From Bacteroidota bacterium (lineage in GTDB: Bacteria > Bacteroidota > Bacteroidia > AKYH767-A > OLB10), in assembly GCA_016713525.1 (NCBI GenBank), contig JADJOZ010000001.1:744001-808000 (forward strand): DNA of 64,000 bases, read 5' to 3'. Below the pieces are notes generated by a model. That model was not told the DNA's origin. It worked only from the letters and a program-made list of their open reading frames with translations, and did no database searches. A program made the translations under genes and the position numbers. This document shows, piece after piece, positions 1 to 7,422 of this stretch. Each line of letters begins with the position of its first letter. Positions within the stretch are counted from its first letter, which is position 1.

Positions 1-220
1 CCTTATAAGTAACAGCTATTTCAATTGCTCCCTGAAACATGCCATTGGCATTTTTGGCATAAACCACACTTTTGCCGTTCACCGACAGATACGTTTCGAT
101 ATACGGACCATTTTCAGGCGAGTAAAAAGTCTTGAATGAAAATAGTGCCTGAAGATTTTTTGCATTTCCCACCGTTAAATTGAGGGAAATAAGTGCTGCC
201 AATACTAAAATACGCTTCAT
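1..220 (-). CDS. GWxTD-domain-like secreted protein, N-terminal part (runs off window)
   Basis: Only the first 73 codons are inside the window, read leftward from ATG at 218-220. Residues 1-19 form a signal peptide (basic MKR, then a Leu/Ala-rich core). The following segment, with FYSPENGPYIETYLSV and a KNANGMFQGAIE stretch, resembles the N-terminus of secreted GWxTD-domain proteins of Bacteroidota, whose function is not established. The family call rests on this short segment recalled from memory, and the diagnostic GWxTD motif lies outside the window. No -7 element was confirmed for it in the 250 bases upstream. Confidence 0.55.
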   Translation of the reverse strand, partial: MKRILVLAALISLNLTVGNAKNLQALFSFKTFYSPENGPYIETYLSVNGKSVVYAKNANGMFQGAIEIAVTYK

Positions 221-300
221 AGGGTTCAATTTAGAATGCTAAATTAAGCATTTTGAACCATTTTTATTGACATAATAATGTCATTTTTTCATTTTCTCTA

Positions 301-311
301 AGGGTTTTCCC
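301..311. repeat. Palindromic AGGGTTTTCCC motif, isolated copy
   Basis: The sequence AAGGGTTTTCCC, with dyad symmetry GGG-TTTT-CCC, occurs here about 80 bases upstream of the leftward partial gene. It recurs twice in tandem at 15059-15092 upstream of another leftward gene. The recurrence in upstream regions suggests a protein-binding site; no binding protein can be named. Confidence 0.35.
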
Positions 312-433
312 TGAGAAGGGGTTTAAACGGTAAAAGATAGTCGTACCAAGGGTTCTAGACCATTTTCAGGTGCATTTTATGCTGTACTGAGGGTGCTTTT
401 TGAAAATTGTTAATATTTTTTTGAATCATAGCA

Positions 434-462
434 TTGAAAGTAACAAAAACCGTGTAATTTTG
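434..462 (+). promoter_or_regulatory. Bacteroidota-type promoter for the 470-620 RNA
   Basis: TTG at 434-436, an 18-base spacer and TAATTTTG at 455-462 match the Bacteroidota primary sigma consensus (TTG / TAnnTTTG). Transcription should start near 468-470. Confidence 0.6.
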
Positions 463-469
463 CTTCCGG

Positions 470-620
470 CCATTTGGGCAGAGTGGCTGAGTACATGCCG
501 GGGAGTGGGACTTTTGTTCCACCTCCGGTTTCCTATAATCTGACCCGAAATAACTCCCCTGGATAGGTGCAAACCTTCCTAATTTTCTGCCCGATCCCGG
601 TCCTTGCGACCGGGATTTTT
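470..620 (+). ncRNA. Structured small RNA, possibly 6S-like
   Basis: There is no open frame here, but a matched promoter lies just upstream and a strong intrinsic terminator closes the unit. The RNA can fold with an outer stem GGGCAGA (476-482) with TCTGCCC (586-592), a large internal bubble of about 17 and 26 nt, an inner stem GGGGAG (500-505) with CTCCCC (554-559), and a hairpin TGGGA-CTTTTG-TTCCA (506-521). A long rod with a central bubble is the architecture of 6S RNA, which binds the RNA polymerase holoenzyme. The SRP RNA tetraloop region is absent, and although the 5' end resembles a tRNA-Ser D-arm there is no proper T-arm. The RNA class is an inference; the transcription unit itself is well supported. 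Confidence 0.55.
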
Positions 621-623
621 GTT
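594..623 (+). terminator. Intrinsic terminator of the small RNA
   Basis: Nine-base-pair perfect stem ATCCCGGTC / GACCGGGAT with a 5-nt loop (CTTGC), followed by TTTTTGTTTT. Confidence 0.85.
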
Positions 624-659
624 TTCAGGAGTTTTAAAGTCATTTCCTGAACTTAAGAT

Positions 660-689
660 TTGCCGGGTAATGGTTTTTATTTACTTTTA
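660..689 (+). promoter_or_regulatory. Promoter of the 727 gene
   Basis: TTG at 660-662, a 19-base spacer and TACTTTTA at 682-689 (7 of 8 to TAnnTTTG), about 30 bases before the start codon. Confidence 0.55.
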
Positions 690-726
690 GCTATCGATTT
701 CATGTCGCACATCTAAAAACTGAATC

Positions 727-2154
727 ATGACTCCAAAAATTTTACTCCCGTTCTTACTCATTCTAATCTCCTTTTCGGCCAACGCACAGAAGTATGGCAA
801 CACCTGGTATTTTGGCGATAAAGCCGGCATGCATTTCAATAACTGTAATCCCATTCCAGTTCCTACCAGTAACATCGATGGTTTTGAATGTTGCGCCACG
901 TACAACGATACTTCCGGTCAGGTGTTGTTTGATACGAATGGTGAGAAAGTGTGGAACCGCCTGAATAATGTGATGCCAAACGGACAAATTTCTTCCAGTG
1001 GAAGTACTAAAAGTCAGACCATCATTATTCCTTTCCCGGGATCCGATTCACTATACTACATAATCACTACCTGTATTCAGGGACAACCTGCATCAGTGTC
1101 CGAATTTCATATTGTGGATATGAGTCTGAATAATGGATATGGCGATGTTTCAAGTAAAAATAATCAGCTCACCACTGCCGTTCCTACCGAACAAGTTGCA
1201 GCTACGTATCATGCGAATGGCACCGATATCTGGTTGGTTTTACATGAATACCTGACAAATAATTTTCTCGTCTTTCATGTTACTCCCGCCGGAATACCTG
1301 CTTTCCCGCAATATTATCCGGTTGGTACCGGCCTGCTCCCTTGTTCGAGTAATATGAATGCACGCGGACAAATTAAGTTTTCTCCCGATGGGAGCAAACT
1401 TGCCATTAATGGTAATGGTGTTGGGAATGATAACCTTTCAAACCTTCTTTCTCTTTACGATTTCGATATCAATACCGGTGTGGTCTCGAATCCCATTGAT
1501 TTGCCATTCAGCCGAGGCGATTTTTCACTTTCGTTTTCACCTGATAACACCAAATTGTATGGTGCTACCTGGAAGGCATTTAATTTTACTGCAAGCGATT
1601 ATAACATTCTTTATCAGTTCGATTTATCGAGTGGGGTGCCATCAACTATTATTAATTCGAAAGTAATATTAGATTCTATACCGATTCCGCAGTCTTTTGG
1701 CGATATGAAACTAGGTCCCGATGGCAGAATTTATATCGCCCGCAATAATTCTGATTTCCTCGATGTAATTCGTTTCCCCAATGTAGCTGGTGCCGGCTGT
1801 ACCTATGTAGAATACGATTTTCACCTTGGCGGGAAAACTTCCACATTCGGACTGAACAATTACATTGAATACCGCAATTACTGTGACAATACGGTTTCAG
1901 TAAATGAAGTTAACGGGAAGGTAAAACCACAACTTTATCCGAATCCGGTTAATTCATTGACACACCTGAAACTGAATGTTGTTGTTGCAGATGCAACTAT
2001 TTCAATCAGCAATTCTACCGGACAACTTGTGAAGCAGCTATCTCAGCTCAATGGTTCGGAGTTAAAAATCGATTGTGCAGGACTAATTCCGGTTTTTTAT
2101 GTGATGCAGCTCCATGAAAAGGCAGGTTGCTTACAACAGAGAAACTGGTGGTAA
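727..2154 (+). CDS. Secreted WD40-like propeller protein with damaged T9SS type A sorting domain
   Basis: A signal peptide (residues 1-20, ending NAQ) is followed by a segment beginning YGNTWYFGDKAG, typical of a widespread family of secreted Bacteroidota beta-propeller proteins. The middle (about 60-390) carries propeller-like blades such as IKFSPDGSKLA and MKLGPDGRIYIA. From about 395, the stretch beginning LYPNPVNS is the start of a Por secretion (T9SS) C-terminal domain. The frame read here ends GCLQQRNWW, which is not a sorting-domain ending. One frame over, the same bases give LLTTEKLVVSGD and a stop at 2163-2165, a normal ending. A one-base shift near 2115-2125 is therefore likely. The role is presumably cell-surface or secreted; no enzyme motif is seen. 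Confidence 0.8.
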   Translation: MTPKILLPFLLILISFSANAQKYGNTWYFGDKAGMHFNNCNPIPVPTSNIDGFECCATYNDTSGQVLFDTNGEKVWNRLNNVMPNGQISSSGSTKSQTIIIPFPGSDSLYYIITTCIQGQPASVSEFHIVDMSLNNGYGDVSSKNNQLTTAVPTEQVAATYHANGTDIWLVLHEYLTNNFLVFHVTPAGIPAFPQYYPVGTGLLPCSSNMNARGQIKFSPDGSKLAINGNGVGNDNLSNLLSLYDFDINTGVVSNPIDLPFSRGDFSLSFSPDNTKLYGATWKAFNFTASDYNILYQFDLSSGVPSTIINSKVILDSIPIPQSFGDMKLGPDGRIYIARNNSDFLDVIRFPNVAGAGCTYVEYDFHLGGKTSTFGLNNYIEYRNYCDNTVSVNEVNGKVKPQLYPNPVNSLTHLKLNVVVADATISISNSTGQLVKQLSQLNGSELKIDCAGLIPVFYVMQLHEKAGCLQQRNWW

Positions 2155-2189
2155 GCGGGGATTAATTGTTTGATTTGAATGAGTGCTTT

Positions 2190-2354
2190 TCAGGAAGCAA
2201 GTCCCAAATTAATCACCATGTGTACTGCCAGCAGCAAAAATCCCAGAAGCAACAGGATGGATATCAGGAATACTATGGTTTTAATGTAATTGACTTTCCA
2301 TGATAGCAATAGCCGTCGGATACTAACTAACTTTTGTCGCGTTTTATAATCCAT
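2190..2354 (-). CDS. Possible small single-pass membrane protein
   Basis: A 54-codon frame from ATG at 2352-2354 encodes a basic N-terminus (MDYKTRQKLVSIRR) and one strong hydrophobic helix at about residues 24-48 with three consecutive Leu/Ile clusters. An upstream GTG would add 12 residues. It faces the preceding gene tail to tail. No family is recognised. It could be a chance frame, but the positive-inside topology of the helix favours a real small membrane protein. Confidence 0.4.
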   Translation of the reverse strand: MDYKTRQKLVSIRRLLLSWKVNYIKTIVFLISILLLLGFLLLAVHMVINLGLAS

Positions 2355-2526
2355 ATTTTGGTACAAACCGGTGCGGGATTGTTGTGGCACAAAGTAGTGG
2401 CGGTATGTTAACTGAAGGTAAAGTGAGTCCGCAGAATTTTGCAGTATTGAACAATTTTTACTAAAAAGTTACAATTGCGGGGCTCAGCCTTATTAACAGC
2501 CTGTTGATAAATAAAATAACAATATT

Positions 2527-2556
2527 TTGTTTTATACCATAACTTTTGTATTTTTG
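2527..2556 (+). promoter_or_regulatory. Promoter of the second small RNA
   Basis: TTG at 2527-2529, a 19-base spacer and a perfect -7 element TATTTTTG at 2549-2556. Confidence 0.65.
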
Positions 2557-2562
2557 ATCTAC

Positions 2563-2677
2563 CAGGAACAGATTCTGTGAATATAGGTTGTACTGCCCCG
2601 CAGCATTATAAGTCAGTAGTTTCTGTCAAACTAAGCCGATCATTTCCACCTGTACTCGGGAGTGATCGGTTTTTTTA
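2563..2677 (+). ncRNA. Candidate small RNA of about 115 nt
   Basis: There is no coding frame between an exact Bacteroidota promoter (2527-2556) and an intrinsic terminator (2636-2677). The transcript would contain a short palindrome ACAGATTCTGT at its 5' end and an AGTAGTTT...AACTA pairing in the middle. It does not carry the SRP GGAA-loop region or tmRNA features. The class is not recognised; it could be a trans-acting sRNA or a housekeeping RNA. Confidence 0.5.
2636..2677 (+). terminator. Intrinsic terminator
   Basis: CCGATCA (2636-2642) pairs with TGATCGG (2663-2669), followed by eight T residues. Confidence 0.8.
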
Positions 2678-2965
2678 TTGTATATAGTTGATAGTAAGTT
2701 TGTTATACATCAAAAAGCCCTGTTTTTAATTTGGATTCCGAATTTTGTAGTTTATGACATTTCGCGGACCTCATTTCGAATAAAAAATGTCGCCCAAAAC
2801 CGGTTGATGTTGAAACGGCAATGATGAAAAAATGCCGTAAAAAACCAATCTGTAAAAATCAGCGAACAAATTTCAAGTTCTGAATAGCATCCAACAAAAC
2901 ATAAAATATGTTCATTTTCAGCGAGTTTAAAACGCCATCAACCTCAAATTTTTTTCTATTCACAT
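2678..2965. other. Non-coding stretch before tRNA-Ser
   Basis: No credible frame or RNA was found between the small-RNA terminator and the tRNA promoter. The sequence is A/T-rich with stops in all frames. Confidence 0.5.
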
Positions 2966-2998
2966 TTGGCTGACATAAACCTAAATGTTCTACTTTTG
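2966..2998 (+). promoter_or_regulatory. Promoter of tRNA-Ser
   Basis: TTG at 2966-2968, a 22-base spacer and a perfect TACTTTTG at 2991-2998, six bases before the tRNA. Confidence 0.6.
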
Positions 2999-3003
2999 CC
3001 CCC

Positions 3004-3093
3004 GGAGAGTTGGCAGAGCGGTCGATTGCGGCAGTCTTGAAAACTGTTGAGGTGTTAAAGCCTCCTGGGGTTCGAATCCCTAACTCTCCGCCA
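3004..3093 (+). tRNA. tRNA-Ser (anticodon TGA)
   Basis: The cloverleaf shows acceptor stem GGAGAGT / ACTCTCC, anticodon loop CTTGAAA with anticodon TGA, the long class II variable arm typical of tRNA-Ser, T-arm GGGGTTCGAATCCC, discriminator G and an encoded CCA (3091-3093). It stands alone with its own promoter and terminator. Confidence 0.97.
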
Positions 3094-3103
3094 ACAAAAA
3101 ATC

Positions 3104-3128
3104 AATGCCCCTTTCGGGGCATTTTTTA
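3104..3128 (+). terminator. Terminator of tRNA-Ser
   Basis: AATGCCCC / GGGGCATT stem with a CTTT-type loop, followed by TTTTTT. Confidence 0.85.
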
Positions 3129-3177
3129 TTTTATGCCGTTGCCAAGCTTGCTTGAGCAAAAGGCAGAAATAAAAAAT

Positions 3178-3540
3178 GACGGCACAAAGTGCCGCATTGG
3201 TTTTTTGTTGAAGCCACCCCCAAAAGGGATCAGCGAAGCTAATCCCTTTTGGGAAAAAGCCCTGATCAAACTTGTTTGAATCGGGGCTTTTGCTTTTTCC
3301 AGCAACCAACCTTGGTTGGTTGCTTTTTGTTGAAGCCACCCCCCAACGGGATCAGCGAAGCTAATCCCTAACACCAATAAGAACCTGCAGCAACCAACCT
3401 TGGTTGGTTGGTTTTTGTTGATGCCACCCCCTAACGGGATCAGCGCAGCTAATCCCTAGCAAAAATCGCAGACCAATATCAACCAACTTTAGTTGGTTGT
3501 TTTTTGTTGAAGCCACCCCCAAAACGGGATCAGCGAAGCA
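3178..3540 (+). repeat. Array of four hairpin-plus-spacer repeats downstream of tRNA-Ser
   Basis: Four copies, starting near 3200, 3325, 3411 and 3499, share the core GTTGAAGCCACCCCC followed by ACGGGATCAGCGAAGC and, in three copies, TAATCCC. The GGGAT...ATCCC part is itself a small hairpin. Each copy is preceded by a second hairpin that ends in a T-run: GGCAC/GTGCC before copy 1 and a CAACCAACC/GGTTGGTTG type before copies 2-4. Each unit therefore looks like an intrinsic terminator followed by a conserved palindromic tail. A further hairpin with AAAAGC/GCTTTT lies at about 3255-3300. The unit spacing is 125, 86 and 88 bases. It is not a CRISPR array because the spacers contain conserved hairpins. 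Confidence 0.8.
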
Positions 3541-3562
3541 ACAATTCGCATGCCTGTGTCGA

Positions 3563-3624
3563 TGCCAGGTAAAACCTTTTGAACTGGATAAGGAAGAAAA
3601 TTTCACGTTGGATACGGGAATTAA
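3563..3624 (+). repeat. Left copy of an imperfect 62-base direct repeat
   Basis: This segment (TGCCAGG...CTTTTGAACTGG...GAAAATTTCAC...GGATACG.GAATT) recurs at 5473-5534 with about three quarters identity. The two copies flank the propeller gene at 3776-5429. Confidence 0.7.
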
Positions 3625-3775
3625 GGTTTGTTCCCATATAATTTTATTACATTTGAATAAAAAAATTCCAAAATTGATGGGTTTGCTGATACTAAACTTT
3701 AAATCGTTTTAGGTCCCTATAGTTACCATTTTAACGCTCCGGACAAGTAGGAGAAAAAATTCAAAATAAGCTGCA

Positions 3776-5429
3776 ATGAAAAACATTCACAAAAATCTGC
3801 TTCTTGTTATTCTGACTTTTAATTTTTGCTTTTATTCTCTTTCCTATTCTCAAAATATTCCTACAATTCAGTGGCAAAATACTATAGGGGGAAGTAGTTT
3901 TGATTTCCTTTATTCTGCAGAGCAAACAACAGATGGTGGCTATATTCTTGTAGGATATTCTTATTCAAACATTTCAGGAGATAAAACTGAAAACTTTATA
4001 GGTAGTTATGGCAGAAGTGATTATTGGATTGTAAAAACTGATTCATCAGGTAACATTCTGTGGCAGAACACTATCGGAGGAGAATATGAAGAAGCACTTA
4101 CTTCCATAAAACAAACAACTGATGGGGGATATATTTTGGGTGGATTTTCACAGTCAAACGCTTCAGGCGATAAAACAGAAAATAATTATGATACTTTATG
4201 CGCAACTTTCGATTACTGGATTGTAAAAACAGATTCACTTGGAAATTTAATTTTGGGACATCACCATTGGTGGAAGTGATGAAGATAGACTTTTGGCTAT
4301 TGAGCAAACAGCAGATAATGGTTTTATTCTAGGTGGATTTTCCAGATCAAATATTTCAGGTGTTAAAGTTGAAAATAATATTGGTGCATCTCCAACAACT
4401 GATTACTGGATTGTAAAAACTGATTCGCTTGGCAATATTGAATGGCAAAACACAATTGGAGGTAGTTTATATGACTATCTTTATTCTATTAAGGAAACTC
4501 AGGACGGAGGTTACATTCTTGGAGGAATGTCTTGTTCAAACATTTCAGGTGATAAAACGGAAACCTGCCTATGGTATGGAGACTATTGGATTATAAAAAC
4601 AGATTCACTGGGAACAATTCAATGGCAGAATACAATTGGAGGAAATGGCAATGACGCACTTTTTTCATTAGTACAAACCTCAGATGGAGGATATTTACTA
4701 GGTGGAGAATCTAATTCGAATATTTCGTGGGATAAGACTGAAAACAGCATGGGTGACTTTGATTATTGGATTGTAAAAACGAACTCAGTTGGAAACATTC
4801 AGTGGCAAAACACTATCGGAGGAAGTGAAGGTGATTTTCTCGAATCATTACAGCAAACCACTGACGGTGGCTATATACTTGGCGGCTGGTCCCTGTCAAA
4901 CATTTCAGGCGATAAAACACAAAATAATTGTGATAGTACTTTGGGCTATCCAGATTTCTGGATTGTGAAAACCGATGCTGCTGGAAGCATACAGTGGCAA
5001 AATACTATCGGGGGCAGTAAAAACGATAAGCTTCATTCCATTGAACAAACAATTGACGGCGGATACATTCTTGGTGGCTATTCAGAATCAGACATTTCAG
5101 GAAATAAAACAGAAAATTGCATTGGCTATTCAGATTACTGGATTGTAAAACTTACTCCAGAAACAATCACTTCAAGTGTGCAAACGCCCTATCAGCAATT
5201 ACCAATTTTAATTTCTCCCAATCCTTTTACAGATAAATTAAATGTTACTGTCAATAATAGTGAACTTTCAGAAATTATTCTTTATGACATGACAGCAAGA
5301 AAAATAATGCAAATGAATTTTACAAATTCCATTACTCTAAATACAGAACAGCTTGCAAAGGGTTTGTATATTTATGAATTGCGAATTAAAAATGGTATGT
5401 CCCCAAAAGGGAAAATTGTGAAAGATTGA
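3776..5429 (+). CDS. Secreted seven-repeat beta-propeller protein with T9SS type A sorting domain, frameshifted
   Basis: A signal peptide (about residues 1-26, ending SYSQ) is followed by seven tandem repeats of about 57-63 residues, each with a WQNTIGG start, a QTxDGGYILGG strand, a SNISGDKTEN turn and a DYWIVKTDS.GN end. This pattern fits a seven-bladed propeller. The C-terminus, from ISPNPFTDKLNV to GKIVKD, is a Por secretion sorting domain, so the protein is exported and probably surface-anchored. The frame breaks near 4250-4258: a one-base excess in the AATTTAATTTTGGG region gives a stop at 4277-4279, and the third repeat resumes in the other frame. The repeat units are very similar to each other, suggesting recent internal duplication. 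The gene is flanked by 62-base direct repeats. No enzymatic motif is seen. Confidence 0.8.
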
Positions 5430-5472
5430 GACGGTTATAAGCAAGTTTGCACGGGCTTCGTTTCAGTATCCC

Positions 5473-5534
5473 TGCCAGACATAATCTTTTGAACTGGTCA
5501 GGATGAAAATTTCACACCGGATACGTGAATTCAG
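5473..5534 (+). repeat. Right copy of the 62-base direct repeat
   Basis: Matches 3563-3624, including the shared CTTTTGAACTGG and GAAAATTTCAC blocks in the same order and spacing. Confidence 0.7.
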
Positions 5535-5681
5535 CCTTATTTCCTGAAGGTATTTAAATTTGAATCAAATTTTTTCTTAATTTGCAATAGCGTATAATTT
5601 TAGCGACTGACAAGTTGATTATAGATAAAATGCATTTTTAAGCAGTTAACATGTATGATGTCATTTGTTTAAATTTATATT

Positions 5682-6242
5682 ATGAAACAATTTTACTGGA
5701 TTTTTATTTTGCTTGCTGTAATATCAAACCCACTTAATGCGCAGCAGGCAGAAGCTGATTTCAAAAAGTCCTTGTTTGTAAATTCAAAAGATGAAAATGT
5801 CTATTCGCTTTCTATTGGAGGTGGCATTGGTGCAGGTAGTCAAGGTGCTACTGGCGGATTGATTGTAGATTTAGACGTTTATCATATTTTAATTGGATAT
5901 AAGTTGATAAAGCATGGAATTTTGTTGCCAAAAGACCACAAACAAGCAACTGAAAATTCTTTTTATTTTGGCTATCAATATCGAACTAAAAAAATAATGA
6001 GTTCAATTGGTGCAGGAATAGGCATCTTAAAATATAAATGTACAAGTGGAATTAATGGCAACTGTTATGACATTGATGAAAACACGAGCCAATGCATACC
6101 ATTGAAATTAGAGTTTGACTATTTATTTTCACCATACATTGGAATTGGAATATCTGCAAACAATACATTTACTGATAATTCCCCCTTGTTTTCCGCTATG
6201 TTTCACCTGAAATTTGGTATATTCTGGAGTCAGGAATATTAA
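5682..6242 (+). CDS. Secreted protein, probably a small outer-membrane beta-barrel
   Basis: 186 residues with a signal peptide (1-20, ending NAQ). The mature part alternates hydrophobic and polar residues in short strands rich in Gly and aromatics (SLSIGGGIGAGSQG, NSFYFGYQYR, IGIGISANN) and ends FHLKFGIFWSQEY, all typical of an eight-stranded outer-membrane barrel. Two Cys pairs in the middle could form a disulphide. No family is recognised. It stands alone, with a partial -7 element TAATTTTA at 5595-5602. Confidence 0.65.
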   Translation: MKQFYWIFILLAVISNPLNAQQAEADFKKSLFVNSKDENVYSLSIGGGIGAGSQGATGGLIVDLDVYHILIGYKLIKHGILLPKDHKQATENSFYFGYQYRTKKIMSSIGAGIGILKYKCTSGINGNCYDIDENTSQCIPLKLEFDYLFSPYIGIGISANNTFTDNSPLFSAMFHLKFGIFWSQEY

Positions 6243-6432
6243 GCAATAGTAAGCCTGTAACAACTCTCTCTGCCACCGGATTTATATGTTTAAAGGGTGT
6301 GTATCATAAATGGCCTGACAATATTTTGATGAGGATTAATGGGTAATGTGGCACATACAAAATTTTTTGTCACCTTTGCTATAGCCATGAAAACTGGCGC
6401 CAATAACTTGACATAGCATTAAGCTCACAACC

Positions 6433-6909
6433 ATGAAGAAACCAATCTTAGTAATTTTAGTCCTTGCAGCAACTTTTTCGCTGGGCTTCGCATTTAAATC
6501 GCTTACTACAACCTATACAAACCCTAACAACATGAAAAGAGTAACCGGAATCGGCGGAGTTTTCTTTAAATGTAAAAATCCGAAGGAAACCACAGAATGG
6601 TATAAAAAACACCTCGGATTAGATACCAACCCATACGGTGCAACCTTTGAATGGTACGAAGGACCCGACAGTACCACCAAAGCCCAAACCCAATGGACAC
6701 CCTTTCCGGAGACCACCAACTATTTCGGGAACTCGAACCAGAATTTCATGATAAACTACCGCGTTGAAAATCTCGAGGCATTGGTAGAAGAACTAAAAAA
6801 AGAAGGCGTAACCATAGTAGACAAAATTGAATCGTACGACTATGGCAAGTTTGTGCACATTCTCGATGGCGAAGGCAACAAAGTGCAGCTTTGGGAAGCG
6901 ATAGATTAG
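6433..6909 (+). CDS. VOC (glyoxalase/bleomycin resistance) family protein
   Basis: 158 residues. The first 23 look like a signal peptide or membrane anchor; an internal start at residue 34 (MKRVTGIGG) would give a cytoplasmic form that begins exactly at the domain. The domain shows the betaalphabetabetabeta pattern of the vicinal-oxygen-chelate fold: GIGGVFFKCKNP then EWYKKHLGLDTN, FEWYEG, MINYRVENLEALVEELKKEG and FVHILDGEGNKVQLWE, with Glu near the C-terminus as the usual metal ligand. The substrate cannot be inferred. Confidence 0.8.
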   Translation: MKKPILVILVLAATFSLGFAFKSLTTTYTNPNNMKRVTGIGGVFFKCKNPKETTEWYKKHLGLDTNPYGATFEWYEGPDSTTKAQTQWTPFPETTNYFGNSNQNFMINYRVENLEALVEELKKEGVTIVDKIESYDYGKFVHILDGEGNKVQLWEAID

Positions 6910-6918
6910 CACGAACCA

Positions 6919-7343
6919 TGCAGTATTTACTTTATCTGTTAGTCCTTTTTTACTTTTTGTATACACTTTCGTATGCTTTGAAATTCAATAGGGCCAACAT
7001 TTACTATGCAGGTAAACAAAAGCTTGTCCATAATCTCATGATTTGGCTGGTTCCTTTTCTGTGGATTCTGCTCTTAAAAACCATTGACAGACCAATTGGA
7101 AGAAATTCGTTTTCCCAAGAACCAGAAACCGGTCCTGATGGAAGTGATGGAGGCGGGCCACCGGATTCTATTCATTTTTTCATGGATCCGGAAGTGCATC
7201 GGATGGAGGTTACTCCGGCTCCGACTCAGGTGGCTACGATAACCATGGATATGACTCCGGTGGAAGTGGAAATTCAGGTGGTAGTGGAGATGGTGGGGAT
7301 TAGGGGGGGCATTGCAAAGGCTAAACATTATACAATAATATAG
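6919..7343 (+). CDS. Small membrane protein with a Gly/Ser-rich tail, frameshifted
   Basis: ATG at 6919 is preferred to an in-frame ATG at 6891 that lies inside the preceding gene. Two hydrophobic segments (about 2-21 and 38-54) are followed by a soluble tail. In the frame as read the tail becomes an unlikely MDPEVHRMEV sequence that runs to 7343. One frame over, from the T-run at about 7173-7178, the bases encode FHGSGSASDGGYSGSDSGGY and a Gly/Ser-rich end with stop at 7301-7303, the usual form of small Bacteroidota proteins with a GGSGDGGD tail. A lost T in the run of six T is the simplest explanation. The function is unknown. Confidence 0.6.
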
Positions 7344-7422
7344 GACAACCTTTGAAATTGAGAGTGTTTTGCCGCAAAATACTTAAAAGTTTAGAATCAT
7401 TTTATATAGTATTTTAAATGAG

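Noticed and set aside
476..592. tRNA-Ser or SRP RNA
   Set aside because: The 5' end resembles a tRNA-Ser D-arm, but there is no anticodon arm or correct T-arm; the SRP tetraloop region is also absent.
3055..3377. Leftward frames across the repeat array after tRNA-Ser
   Set aside because: They consist of translated repeats (ISFADP.GWLQQK) and overlap the tRNA; these are shadows of the palindromic array.
3178..3540. CRISPR array
   Set aside because: The repeats are far apart, of unequal spacing, and the intervals themselves contain conserved hairpins; no cas gene is near.
4240..4300. Programmed ribosomal frameshift in the propeller gene
   Set aside because: No slippery heptamer with downstream structure is seen, and similar breaks occur in many unrelated genes of the window, so sequence error is simpler.
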